Source: an uncultured Lachnospiraceae bacterium (lineage in GTDB: Bacteria; Bacillota; Clostridia; Lachnospirales; Lachnospiraceae). Taken from it: 10,899 nucleotides of DNA. Where the stretch lies: the NCBI GenBank assembly GCA_934408585.1, contig CAKRVA010000030.1, positions 1-10,899 on the forward strand. The letters run 5' to 3'. The translations under genes were made by a program, and so were the position numbers. Every line of letters starts with the position of its first letter. Position 1 is the first letter of the stretch. The notes under the pieces are model-generated. The model was given only the letters and a program-made list of their open reading frames with translations. It did not search any database and was not told the DNA's origin. Positions 1-7,119 of this stretch are shown here, piece by piece.

Positions 1-32
1 GCACGCTGATTTTTTCTTTTCCGGTACATAGG

Positions 33-66
33 AATAGCCCCTTTTTATTAGGGGCTATTTTTATTT
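33..66 (+). terminator. Rho-independent terminator between upstream unit and first gene
   Basis: The arm AATAGCCCC (33-41) is exactly complementary to GGGGCTATT (51-59). One extra T-A pair closes a 7-base loop, and the 3' side runs into TTTATTTT. This is the standard form of an intrinsic terminator: a GC-rich stem top followed by a U-tract. It lies 16 bases before the start codon of the next gene. It therefore most likely ends the transcript of the gene left of the window (the capsid gene in most podovirus maps, an inference) or reduces read-through into the tail genes. No promoter could be recognised between it and the next gene, so partial read-through is likely the way the downstream genes are expressed. 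Confidence 0.85.
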
Positions 67-69
67 TAT

Positions 70-76
70 GGAGGTG
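70..76 (+). promoter_or_regulatory. Shine-Dalgarno GGAGGTG that fixes the start of the first gene
   Basis: GGAGGTG stands 6 bases before the ATG at 83. A longer reading frame with an ATG at 68 exists, but that ATG overlaps this ribosome site and has only the terminator U-tract upstream. The ATG at 83 is therefore the chosen start. Confidence 0.8.
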
Positions 77-82
77 AAGCAA

Positions 83-397
83 ATGATTACAAAACAAGAT
101 GTTTATATTCAAGGCGATAAGATACAGCTTCGCAATACTTTCGACATTGGTACAGCAAAAAGGCTGGCACATGAAGATACACAGGCAGGCGGTGGCGGTG
201 GTCATACAACAATGCGGTGTATGGGGTATATCCCGCCTGAAATGTGGATGTATGACCCTTGGCTGATACAGGCTGGCAAGGCACGTGCTAGAGGCGATAA
301 ACAAGAGTATGCTGACTTACTGCGGAGATTCTTTGATGTTCACCCAGCACTAAAGGTTTCTCACAGCAAGAAGTATTTCAACGGGGTGTCGTTATGA
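83..397 (+). CDS. Small phage protein of unknown function next to head-tail genes
   Basis: The product is 104 residues. I do not recognise a named family. It has a Gly run (GGGGG) near residues 32-36, a segment GYIPPEMW near residues 48-55 followed by a mixed-charge helix, and a basic C-terminus ending in KKYFNGVSL. There is no signal peptide or membrane segment. It starts at the ATG at 83 behind a perfect GGAGGTG, and its stop overlaps the next start as ATGA, which indicates translational coupling with the adaptor gene. By position, after a terminator and before two adaptor-like genes, it is probably a minor virion or assembly factor (for example head completion). That role rests on context only. 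The protein looks genuine because of its ribosome site, its coupling and its ordinary amino acid composition. Confidence 0.75.
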   Translation: MITKQDVYIQGDKIQLRNTFDIGTAKRLAHEDTQAGGGGGHTTMRCMGYIPPEMWMYDPWLIQAGKARARGDKQEYADLLRRFFDVHPALKVSHSKKYFNGVSL

Positions 398-984
398 TTG
401 CTATTAAAGATATTTTCAAGCAGGTGCGGATTGACCTAAAGGATATGAATGAGGTGCAGTACTCTACATGGGATTTAGAAAATGCCATAAACAAAGCTAT
501 AAGGCTTATGGCAAATCACTTCTCCATGATACATACGGACTTCCTTACAAGAACTGTTCTGACGTGCGATACACCTGCTGCTTTTGATGTTGCTTTCCCT
601 ATTGACAGAGAACATAAGGGCGAGTTGTATGGTGCTTCTCTACCTGATGATTTTGTTACGGTTGTAAAGGTACTCCGTCCAGATGGCTATGAGCTGCATC
701 CGTCTACAGGACATTTAGATAAGAGAAAGTATTTGATTTATCGTGGGTGTCTTTTTACTCTGGGGCCGGTGCTGCTGACCTATAGCTACACCCTGCCTAA
801 TTGCAGCATAGATGATGGCATTGACCTACCAATAACATTCTTTGATTTTATCGTTGAGGCTACAAAGGTAGCTTTGACAGAAACGACTGGAGGATTAACA
901 ACCTTTATTAATGACAATGCCGAAAAGATGATTCCATCTAGGCGACTGGCAAACGCTAGAGTACGTTTGCCATGGAGGGTTTGA
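394..984 (+). CDS. Putative head-tail adaptor protein (first of two)
   Basis: The product is 196 residues. It begins with an amphipathic helical region whose pattern (I..I...R.D......Y....LE.AIN.AI..MA) is typical of podovirus adaptor or connector proteins that sit under the portal. Near residues 82-94 is SLPDDFVTVVKVL, matching the 'LP.DF..V..V' element I associate with this family. A later Y-S-Y-x-L-P stretch and 'IDLPITFFDFIVEATKVAL' lead into the C-terminal helices. The family would form a ring joining the portal to the tail nozzle. The start ATG overlaps the previous stop by four bases (ATGA), with a weak GGGGTG at 383-388, so expression probably depends on coupling. The next gene appears to be a diverged relative. 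The assignment is from sequence pattern and gene order, not from a search. A general 'tail tubular protein A-like' role is the main alternative. Confidence 0.6.
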   Translation: MIAIKDIFKQVRIDLKDMNEVQYSTWDLENAINKAIRLMANHFSMIHTDFLTRTVLTCDTPAAFDVAFPIDREHKGELYGASLPDDFVTVVKVLRPDGYELHPSTGHLDKRKYLIYRGCLFTLGPVLLTYSYTLPNCSIDDGIDLPITFFDFIVEATKVALTETTGGLTTFINDNAEKMIPSRRLANARVRLPWRV

Positions 985-987
985 GGT

Positions 988-1476
988 ATGTTAGTAAGTG
1001 AAGCAATAAAGCGAATCCGTTACAGAATCAACGATGACTCCGAAACTGGTTATGTCGATGATGTATTGATAAATTACATTAACGACTCAATCAAATATTT
1101 GGCCCATGCCCTTATTGCTAGAAACGACCCTATTATAGTCAATGAGGTAAGAGTATTTGCTGACAAGGAAAACCTTGTGCCTGGTAACTTTGTAAGGTTT
1201 GCAGGTGGGTTCCCTATAATCAAAAAGGGTGATAGATTTTTACTGGCAGATGATGAAAGTGATTTTATAGACGCCAAGTATTTCTTTATCCCCCCTGAGG
1301 TTAGGTCTGGCGCTGATGATTTGCCGTTTGATGGCTATGATACCTATCATGCTATAATTATAAATTTGGCGTGTATATACGCATTAAATCAGCATGAGTT
1401 CAACGTTGAGAGAGATACAGCTATGAAGCAGGAGTTGGAGCAGATTGTTACACAGGCATTAGGGGCGGTGGGATAA
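988..1476 (+). CDS. Putative head-tail adaptor protein (second, paralog-like)
   Basis: The product is 162 residues. Its first 40 residues follow the same plan as the preceding protein: I..IR.R.ND, then Y.DD.LI.YINDSI.YLA. Near residues 65-84 comes P-x-NFVRF followed by GGFPIIKKGDRFL, and near residues 113-115 LPF, then a long C-terminal helical part (YHAIIINLACIYALNQHEF). These elements recur in phage adaptor or connector proteins. It starts three bases after the previous stop, behind GGAGGG at 974-979 (8-base spacing). Its stop TAA directly abuts the ATG of the nozzle-like gene. It would form part of the same portal-to-tail ring stack as its neighbour. Which of the two touches the portal cannot be read from the sequence. 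Confidence 0.6.
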   Translation: MLVSEAIKRIRYRINDDSETGYVDDVLINYINDSIKYLAHALIARNDPIIVNEVRVFADKENLVPGNFVRFAGGFPIIKKGDRFLLADDESDFIDAKYFFIPPEVRSGADDLPFDGYDTYHAIIINLACIYALNQHEFNVERDTAMKQELEQIVTQALGAVG

Positions 1477-3132
1477 ATGAACCTTAGTTCAAAACACCAA
1501 CAGAATATTGTAACCTATGGGGATTTTACAGGCGGTTTGAATACAACGACTGTGCCAGATATGATTGCTGACAATCAAATGGCAGAGTGTGTCAACATGG
1601 AATTTAACAGTACTACAGGAGCATTGCAGACCTGCTGCGGAACAGCACTTGTATTTCAAGCGCCTGAGAATATAACCATAGACAGACTTTTTTATGATGT
1701 GATTAACAATGTGTTTTTGTTTACAGACAAGAACACAAAAATTGTATATAAAAGCTGCTTGGTTGATGTGAACGGCACAAGTATCTATGACAGAGAAAAA
1801 GTAGGAGTATTAACTGGTGACAGAACTCCGACTGCCGTCATGTGGGACAATGGCTTGATTATTGCCAGCGGTGGCAGATTACAGTACTGGAATGGTACTA
1901 CATTATCCACTGTTGTGAACACCTTTGAAAACGAAATGGATGTTTATAAATGGGAATTAATCGGGGCAACATTGCCAAGTAATAAAACAGCTAGTGATTT
2001 TTCATTTAAGACTAAATACACTAAAGACCAAAGCTATGTACGCTACAAAGGTAATTACTATTTATGTAAAGAAACACATGAGTCTATATCTGGAGAACCA
2101 TATAAATGTCATGGTGTATTTGTAAAAAATGGTCGTATCTATGTATGGTGCGATTATAGGCTTTTTTGTTCCTGCATAGGAGATATGCATGGTTGGTACG
2201 ATGTAAGCGGTGATGATTCCACCTCGAAATGGATTGACATAGGCTATAAAGAGGGCGAAAATGAACAGGCTTATATTGCAGGTATATGTGTACTTTCGTC
2301 TGATATTATCATCATCAAGAATGATGGCAAAATATATAGACTATCTGGTGATTATCCCAATTGGTCCCTCAAAGAAATAGCAAGAAACATTACCTGCTTA
2401 AACTCACGATGTTTTACTGCTGTACAGGATGGAGTATTTATTGTGAGTAGAGAGGGAATGTTTTTACTACAGACCACTATAGATTATGGTGATGTTAAAC
2501 CAGTCAATGTTGCTAGTGGAATATTAAGTTTAATGAGTACGCTATCCTTTGAAACCAGCTGGGTTAAGTTCCTGCCAGCACTTAATCAAATATGGATTGC
2601 AGGATATGACAATAGATTTATTTGCTACGATTTGTCGTTCAAGGCTTTTTTTCAGCGGCAATTTAACTCTACTGTAAATGACATATGTGCATACAAGAGT
2701 TATTTCATGCTGGCAAAACCGAATAAGGTTGTTGAGCTTTTTGCAGGTGTTTATCAGGATGATAAATACTCCGCCGATGAGAGCAATATGGAGTGGCAAG
2801 TTGTAGCCAAGAGCCATTTGTCTTTTTATGATTTTCTTCTAAAAAGAATCAGAGTATCATATGTTCCGCTGACAGATGATTTTGACAAAGCGTATTTAAT
2901 AACAGCAGATGATAAAATAAATGTCGACCTCAAAGAGAGTAAAGAAAAGTCCTCAAATGTATATACGGACAGTGCTTTTATTATAAAGGATACTCGAAGT
3001 ATATTCCCTATGAATACGCAGGTTGCTACAAAATGGCTTGTCTATAGAAATAAGATGTTCGGAGTGGAGCTGCAAGGAGAAGGTTCTGCCATACAAATCA
3101 ATCGTATAGATATGGCGGTAGCAGAGGTTTAA
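1477..3132 (+). CDS. Putative tail nozzle / tail tubular protein B-like protein
   Basis: The product is 551 residues. The N-terminus holds the element found in podovirus nozzle (tail tubular B, stabilisation) proteins: near residues 17-21 FTGGL, then DMIADNQMAECVNMEF, then a G-A-L-Q-T..G segment near residues 48-56. The middle is rich in beta strands and aromatic residues (WDNGLIIASGGRLQYW, GVFVKNGRIYVWCDYRLF, SSDIIIIKNDGKIYRLSGD, DGVFIVSREGMFLLQ), with repeated Gly/Asp turns that suggest beta-propeller blades. The C-terminal part (FGVELQGEGSAIQINRID) resembles the closing strands of this family. It would form the distal tube and gate of a short tail. It starts immediately after the previous stop, with a G-rich ribosome site (AGGGG..GGTGGG). 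The N-terminal pattern and gene order support the call. The propeller fold is an inference. Confidence 0.6.
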   Translation: MNLSSKHQQNIVTYGDFTGGLNTTTVPDMIADNQMAECVNMEFNSTTGALQTCCGTALVFQAPENITIDRLFYDVINNVFLFTDKNTKIVYKSCLVDVNGTSIYDREKVGVLTGDRTPTAVMWDNGLIIASGGRLQYWNGTTLSTVVNTFENEMDVYKWELIGATLPSNKTASDFSFKTKYTKDQSYVRYKGNYYLCKETHESISGEPYKCHGVFVKNGRIYVWCDYRLFCSCIGDMHGWYDVSGDDSTSKWIDIGYKEGENEQAYIAGICVLSSDIIIIKNDGKIYRLSGDYPNWSLKEIARNITCLNSRCFTAVQDGVFIVSREGMFLLQTTIDYGDVKPVNVASGILSLMSTLSFETSWVKFLPALNQIWIAGYDNRFICYDLSFKAFFQRQFNSTVNDICAYKSYFMLAKPNKVVELFAGVYQDDKYSADESNMEWQVVAKSHLSFYDFLLKRIRVSYVPLTDDFDKAYLITADDKINVDLKESKEKSSNVYTDSAFIIKDTRSIFPMNTQVATKWLVYRNKMFGVELQGEGSAIQINRIDMAVAEV

Positions 3133-3145
3133 AGGAGGAAGCAAT

Positions 3146-5089
3146 ATGGCAGTAACAATATCAACAACAGCAAACAATGCGTTGAGTTGCGATGTACTCA
3201 TTAGCGGTACAATGACTATATCCGGTGCTAAAAAGGATGATACGGAGTCCCTAACAGTATCTTTGTCCAATGAGAACACGGGGGGCACATTTACAGCCCC
3301 GTCTTGTGTTTACAATACTACTCAGACGGTAAGCTTTTCATATGCGAATGGCTCTATGGTGTCGGTTAATTTATCTTCGGGCGTATGGGTGTACCAGAGA
3401 ATAAACAGTGAGATTGGCAATGAGAAGTACAAGTATATATTTACATTTACTTGGACGGATAGGGACGGCGTTCAAACAAGCGTTGTCACTGTAGAAACAA
3501 CACCTTATATCACTATCAATAAGTTTGCAGTAGACCCTTTAGATGATTTAGATACAAACCTTACCGGTACCTGCGACCTTACTATCGCAAAGCCAGCGGG
3601 AGTAAATGTGTCTCTTTCGCTGACAGCTAATTCTGTTAGTATGACAGGTACAGCACAAACACTGACAACAGCAACAGATAAGCTGACATGGACTTTGCTT
3701 GACGATACAGAGTTTATGCTTGACTTAGGGAAAAAGAGTTTTTCTTATACAAGACCTGCCAGCAGTATCAACGACAAAAAGTCTGATATATACAATATTA
3801 CTTTAAGGGTTGGAGCTGTTAATCTACAAGCTGACGCTATCTCAGTTGTAGGCTCACCGCCAGATATTCAGGATTTTACTGCTAATGCAACTTACGATAC
3901 TGACAGTGTTATTCGGGGAAATATTACAGCGAATAATGCTATTGGCTCTACAGTAGCAGTAACAGTGTCATGCAACGGAGCGCTATTTGCTGCCGAAACA
4001 CAAACCTATGCAGATAATCTACTGTTTGTTTATAGCAATGGAACATCTTTTTCTTGGGATACTAATGGTAAGAAGTGGAGCTTTGAGCGTTTAGGGGAAA
4101 ACACAACAGACTTGCGGTCAGATATTTATACTTTTGAAGTTACTGTAACAAATAGATATGGCAGTAAAAGCCAGAGTGTATCTATAATGACCATCGTTCC
4201 AAAGGCAGAAATAGGTATATTTAAGGCAGAAAATATCTCTGATGATGAACCTTACATCACAGGAACATTGGAATACACTATGCCGGCTATAGCCCGTAAC
4301 CCTAGAATCAAGGTAGATGTTGTTTCTAATGGCATATCCTATACGGCAGATGCACTTCCACTAGGCAACCAGACCATTTCATTTGATTATGTAGATGGCT
4401 CTAAATTCTCTATCAATCCATCGAAGAAAACTTTTACTTTTACTCGAAACAGTCAAGATGTTAGTGACAACAATTCTGACATATATAACTTTGACCTTAG
4501 CATTACCATCAATGGTGAGACTGTCAGTCAAAGTTGTATAGCCAAGAGTTTATCAGGACAAAGGGTTTACGACTATGAACCAGCTTATCCTGTTAATGTA
4601 GCGCCAGGCAGCCAAGAGAGGCAAAATACAGCATGGCCCAAGTATGTTATGGAAGTCCAGCGAATTTATCGCAAATTCAATGACAATTTGAATTACTATG
4701 AAACATTGGCTGCTGAATTAAAAAAACAAATGGCTGATTTAAAGACCTATACGGAGGGCAGATTTGAAGATTACTCCAAGAATGTAGCAGAGGTTGCTAA
4801 GACCTTGGCTAGTATGCACGCTAAGGTGGTTACAGGTGTAGCTTTTCATGGCGATAGTATCCCGCTCCCTAGTGGCTCTAGCAAAGAGAATTGTATCTGT
4901 ATAGTGAGTCTAAACAGATGGACTAACACATATTCTGATAACAAGTATACTTACGACATGAATATTAGTGTTAATTACGATAATTGGACATTAGTTTGTT
5001 ACACTACTACCACCGGTCGTAATGGTACAGGCGGTACTTATCCTGGCTATGCCAATTATATAGTCATAGATAAGACCACATTACTTTAA
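3146..5089 (+). CDS. Fibre-like virion protein with four Ig-like repeats, coiled coil and tip domain
   Basis: The product is 647 residues with three visible parts. Residues about 5-467 are four related Thr/Ser-rich beta domains. Each ends in a strand plus loop of the form F-x-F/Y-x-R ... SDIY, seen at residues 213, 325 and 444 and in degenerate form near 95. Residues about 490-560 are helical (VMEVQRIYRKFNDNL, LAAELKKQMADLKTYTEGRF), probably a trimeric coiled coil. The last part carries GVAFHGDSIPLPSG and ends in ANYIVIDKTTLL, a pattern I remember from the C-terminal tips of gut-phage fibres. It starts behind AAAGGAGG with 7-base spacing. The likely role is host binding or capsid/tail decoration. 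The Ig-like fold is inferred from strand pattern, and the receptor is unknown. No signal peptide or membrane segment is seen. Confidence 0.65.
   Translation: MAVTISTTANNALSCDVLISGTMTISGAKKDDTESLTVSLSNENTGGTFTAPSCVYNTTQTVSFSYANGSMVSVNLSSGVWVYQRINSEIGNEKYKYIFTFTWTDRDGVQTSVVTVETTPYITINKFAVDPLDDLDTNLTGTCDLTIAKPAGVNVSLSLTANSVSMTGTAQTLTTATDKLTWTLLDDTEFMLDLGKKSFSYTRPASSINDKKSDIYNITLRVGAVNLQADAISVVGSPPDIQDFTANATYDTDSVIRGNITANNAIGSTVAVTVSCNGALFAAETQTYADNLLFVYSNGTSFSWDTNGKKWSFERLGENTTDLRSDIYTFEVTVTNRYGSKSQSVSIMTIVPKAEIGIFKAENISDDEPYITGTLEYTMPAIARNPRIKVDVVSNGISYTADALPLGNQTISFDYVDGSKFSINPSKKTFTFTRNSQDVSDNNSDIYNFDLSITINGETVSQSCIAKSLSGQRVYDYEPAYPVNVAPGSQERQNTAWPKYVMEVQRIYRKFNDNLNYYETLAAELKKQMADLKTYTEGRFEDYSKNVAEVAKTLASMHAKVVTGVAFHGDSIPLPSGSSKENCICIVSLNRWTNTYSDNKYTYDMNISVNYDNWTLVCYTTTTGRNGTGGTYPGYANYIVIDKTTLL
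3158..4546 (+). repeat. Four tandem Ig-like protein repeats (protein-level)
   Basis: The units cover about residues 5-117, 121-235, 240-352 and 355-467, spaced 112-119 residues. The best conserved element is the end of each unit: an aromatic strand with R (WVYQR, FSYTR, WSFER, FTFTR), a short polar loop, then SDIY or a degenerate form and another strand. The first unit is the most diverged (KYKYIF in place of SDIY). DNA identity between units is not obvious, so the duplication is old. Confidence 0.6.
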
Positions 5090-5099
5090 TGGAGCAGCT

Positions 5100-5513
5100 A
5101 TGAGCAAAACACTAGAAGAATACATACAGATGTATGGAAAACACACAGGTGAGAAGTTTCAGTTTAACACTGGCTTCTCATTTTTTTATGAGCCGGAACA
5201 TGGCTTGTGTGAATACAAAATCGAGGACACAGGCCTTTACTTTTGGCAGATGTGCGGGGACTTAAAATATTGGGTTGACATTGGATACAAGGTGTGTCAG
5301 CAGTTTGAACTATCTTCCATGTCTGCCTATATCCTGCGGAAGCCTAAACCTTTCATCAGGGCATTGGGATTCAAAATAGAGAGCGAGGAGTGTAAGGATG
5401 GGTACAAGCGGTATCACTGCTTAAATAAGACAGGTGAGAAGCTGACTGCTACTCAATACGGAAAGAAATATATTTTTGTTTGGCAGATTCGAGGTGACAA
5501 AAACAATGAATGA
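5100..5513 (+). CDS. Small protein, possible GNAT-like acyltransferase fold
   Basis: The product is 137 residues. The layout resembles small phage proteins with a GNAT-like fold: near residues 47-54 is YFWQMCGD followed by YWVDIGYKV, and near residues 80-97 RKPKPFIRALGFKIESEE, which matches the 'R.P.AF.R.LGF' ending of acetyltransferases. A clear acetyl-CoA loop (R/Q-x-x-G-x-G/A) is not visible, so it may be a catalytically inactive or structural relative. It starts behind GGAG (5091-5094) ten bases after the fibre stop, and its end overlaps the next gene by 8 bases, so it is translated with the virion genes. The role could be modification of a virion or host protein, or a tail or capsid minor component. 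Function is uncertain. Confidence 0.5.
   Translation: MSKTLEEYIQMYGKHTGEKFQFNTGFSFFYEPEHGLCEYKIEDTGLYFWQMCGDLKYWVDIGYKVCQQFELSSMSAYILRKPKPFIRALGFKIESEECKDGYKRYHCLNKTGEKLTATQYGKKYIFVWQIRGDKNNE
5491..5496 (+). promoter_or_regulatory. Shine-Dalgarno GAGGTG that fixes the start at 5506
   Basis: GAGGTG lies inside the end of the preceding gene, 9 bases before the ATG at 5506. The same frame also offers a TTG at 5476, but it has no ribosome site and would overlap the preceding gene by 38 bases. The ATG also places the FDLQLF element close to the N-terminus, as in similar phage proteins. Confidence 0.75.
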
Positions 5514-6192
5514 TTTTAAATTTGACCTCCAATTATTTGGCGGTGGCGGAGGCAAAGGTGGTGGTTCATCTTCCTCATCTTCTTATGAGCCTAGTGAGCA
5601 GGAAAAACAAATAATTAAGTACATGGCTGCTAATGCTACCAATGCCCAAGGCAGTATTACACCATTACTAAATCAATTCAGCGAGGGCATACAGAGCGAT
5701 AACTTTAAAAATCTTTTGGGACAATCAAGTAATCTGATTCAATCAGGGCAAAGTATGTATGGTGATTTAGCACAAGGCAAGCTGCCATCAGCATACACTG
5801 ACAATATGACTGAGGCTATCAAGACAGGGGTTAATAATACTGTTGGAGCCAATATTGCTAGTCTTGCTAATCGTGGAGTTTTGAACAGCTCCGTAACTAA
5901 CAAGGCACTTAATGATGTAGAGGGCAATGTAGCTAACGCAATGGCTCAAAGCTACAATCAGAACATCAGTCAGCTTGGCAATTTGGCAGGTCAGCAGATT
6001 CAGGCTGCTACAGCAGGTTATCAGCCATACAGCACCTTGGCTCAATTGGCACAGGGACAGGCTAATACCTTTATTAACAGCCCTGTTAGTGCTCTGCGTG
6101 GCAGTGGCACAACTAAGAGTAAAGAAAGTAACGACCCAGGCTTAATGGGTACACTTGGTATGGCTATGCAGATTGGTTCTATGTTTGTTTAA
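5506..6192 (+). CDS. Putative internal virion / DNA ejection protein, small
   Basis: The product is 228 residues. The N-terminus is FKFDLQLF followed by a Gly/Ser run (residues 12-26), then helical sequence rich in Ala, Gln and Asn: SLANRGVLNSSVTNKALND near residues 119-137, followed by AMAQSYNQNISQLGNLAGQQIQAA. This RGVLNSS pattern with flanking helices is what I expect of small podovirus internal virion proteins. The C-terminus is slightly hydrophobic (GLMGTLGMAMQIGSMFV). There is no clear catalytic motif. It overlaps the previous gene by 8 bases and is 16 bases from the next, at the front of a block of four ejection-type proteins. The likely role is that of a capsid core protein released into the host with the DNA. 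Tail assembly is the main alternative. Confidence 0.6.
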   Translation: MNDFKFDLQLFGGGGGKGGGSSSSSSYEPSEQEKQIIKYMAANATNAQGSITPLLNQFSEGIQSDNFKNLLGQSSNLIQSGQSMYGDLAQGKLPSAYTDNMTEAIKTGVNNTVGANIASLANRGVLNSSVTNKALNDVEGNVANAMAQSYNQNISQLGNLAGQQIQAATAGYQPYSTLAQLAQGQANTFINSPVSALRGSGTTKSKESNDPGLMGTLGMAMQIGSMFV

Positions 6193-6208
6193 TAGGAGTG
6201 ATATAAAT

Positions 6209-7084
6209 ATGAACGGTTGGGATATGTTCTATAATGGGGCAACTTCACTAGGCGGTAGAATTGCTGAAAATAAAAGAGAGGGTGAGCTTACCGCTGCGTT
6301 GCGTAAACTATTTGGTATGGATAAAAACAATGGTAACACCGCTGGCAACAATACGGCAACTGATGGCAATGGCAAGATAGATTATGACAATGCTATTGTT
6401 AATGGCTTCAATCAGTTTACTGCTAATTCCGATAGTCCTCTTACGCGAATGATGAGGGCAAATAGCGATGGTACGATTTATAATGTCGACCCAAATTCAG
6501 GGACAAAGCTACAGCCACAGCAGGCAACACAGGCTTCTCCATACAATGCTAGTGCAGATTATGGTGTAGACCTTAACAATCCGTATTCTATGGCTATCAT
6601 GAACGCCAAGAATGACTATGCCAGAGCACAGAAGCTAGGCGATGAAGCTGCCATGCTCCGTGCTAATGCTGCGGCTGAACAGGCAAGACAGCAGGCACAG
6701 GCAGCAGGAGTACCAATCCAATCTTTCTTAGCGACCAATAATGCCGACTACAATCAGGCAATTGCTTTGCAAGACCAGCTGAGAGCAGCACAGGTGGCAG
6801 GTAATCAGGGGTTCAGCTATCAGGATTTGGCGAATGGCAAACTGCTGAATCCGCAAATGACCAATCCAACACAGGGAGTAGTTGAGCAGGCACCTACCAA
6901 TGCAGGGACAGCACCGGCTACCGCTGCCAAGGGTGTTACGACTCCAACAGTGGGCAACCAGCAGACTGTGCAGACACCTACCGCAGCCAACACCTATGAC
7001 ATTCAGGCAGGGTGGAACTTAATGAAGAACAGACAGAATGGCGGTAGTGCAAATCCTTTTCAGCTGGGGGTCAGGGGGTTTTAA
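6209..7084 (+). CDS. Ala/Gln-rich putative ejection protein, possibly the first half of a frameshifted gene
   Basis: The product is 291 residues if translated alone. It is low in hydrophobics and rich in Ala, Gln, Asn and Thr. Helical sequence near residues 122-168 includes DYARAQKLGDEAAM (136-149) and AAAEQARQQAQAAGVP. A Pro/Thr/Ala linker runs about 219-262. It starts at the ATG at 6209 behind AGGAGTG (6194-6200, spacing 8); a longer frame beginning at 6155 overlaps the preceding gene and lacks a ribosome site. It ends abruptly after two G runs (7066-7070 and 7074-7078) at TAA 7082-7084, while the -1 frame continues as coding-like sequence (NPLDPNYKAKLILS). The last few residues may therefore not be its true C-terminus. 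No enzyme motif is seen. The virion role is inferred from neighbours. Confidence 0.65.
   Translation: MNGWDMFYNGATSLGGRIAENKREGELTAALRKLFGMDKNNGNTAGNNTATDGNGKIDYDNAIVNGFNQFTANSDSPLTRMMRANSDGTIYNVDPNSGTKLQPQQATQASPYNASADYGVDLNNPYSMAIMNAKNDYARAQKLGDEAAMLRANAAAEQARQQAQAAGVPIQSFLATNNADYNQAIALQDQLRAAQVAGNQGFSYQDLANGKLLNPQMTNPTQGVVEQAPTNAGTAPATAAKGVTTPTVGNQQTVQTPTAANTYDIQAGWNLMKNRQNGGSANPFQLGVRGF
7066..7084 (+). other. Candidate -1 frameshift site (or indel) between two ejection genes
   Basis: The 0 frame reads CAG CTG GGG GTC AGG GGG TTT TAA. A -1 shift at the first G run would read L-G-G-Q-G-V-L-N-P-L-D-P-N-Y, and at the second run R-G-V-L-N-P-L. Both join the next gene without a stop. GGG can re-pair on GGG perfectly at either run, but the A-site codon (GTC or TTT) cannot, so this is not a classical X-XXY-YYZ heptamer. 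GGGGTC (7067-7072) can pair with GACCCC (7093-7098), but that stem overlaps the slip site. A single-base sequencing or assembly error in a G run, or a true mutation, would look the same. Confidence 0.5.
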
Positions 7085-7119
7085 ATCCTCTCGACCCCAA
7101 CTATAAGGCAAAGCTGATT

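Noticed and set aside
1..31. Possible C-terminal end of an upstream gene (one frame reads HADFFFSGT then TAG at 29-31)
   Set aside because: Another frame stops at 7-9 and a third stays open through the terminator. About 30 bases cannot decide which, if any, is the real end.
68..82. Earlier ATG at 68 for the first gene
   Set aside because: It overlaps the GGAGGTG that serves the ATG at 83 and has only U-tract sequence upstream.
2953..3288. Minus-strand open frame crossing the boundary between the nozzle and fibre genes
   Set aside because: It covers the good ribosome site and start of the fibre gene, has no own ribosome site that I see, and no recognisable product.
4900..5089. Diversity-generating retroelement variable region at the fibre tip
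   Set aside because: No matching template repeat or reverse transcriptase is visible in the window.
5476..5505. TTG start at 5476 for the small ejection protein
   Set aside because: There is no ribosome site before it, and the ATG at 5506 has GAGGTG at good spacing.
6155..6208. Start at 6155 for the 6209-7084 gene
   Set aside because: It lies inside the preceding gene without a ribosome site. AGGAGTG with ATG at 6209 is clearly better.
7066..7082. Classical X-XXY-YYZ slippery heptamer
   Set aside because: The heptamers present (GGGGGTC, GGGGTTT) do not allow A-site re-pairing. The site is kept only as a possible P-site slip or an indel.
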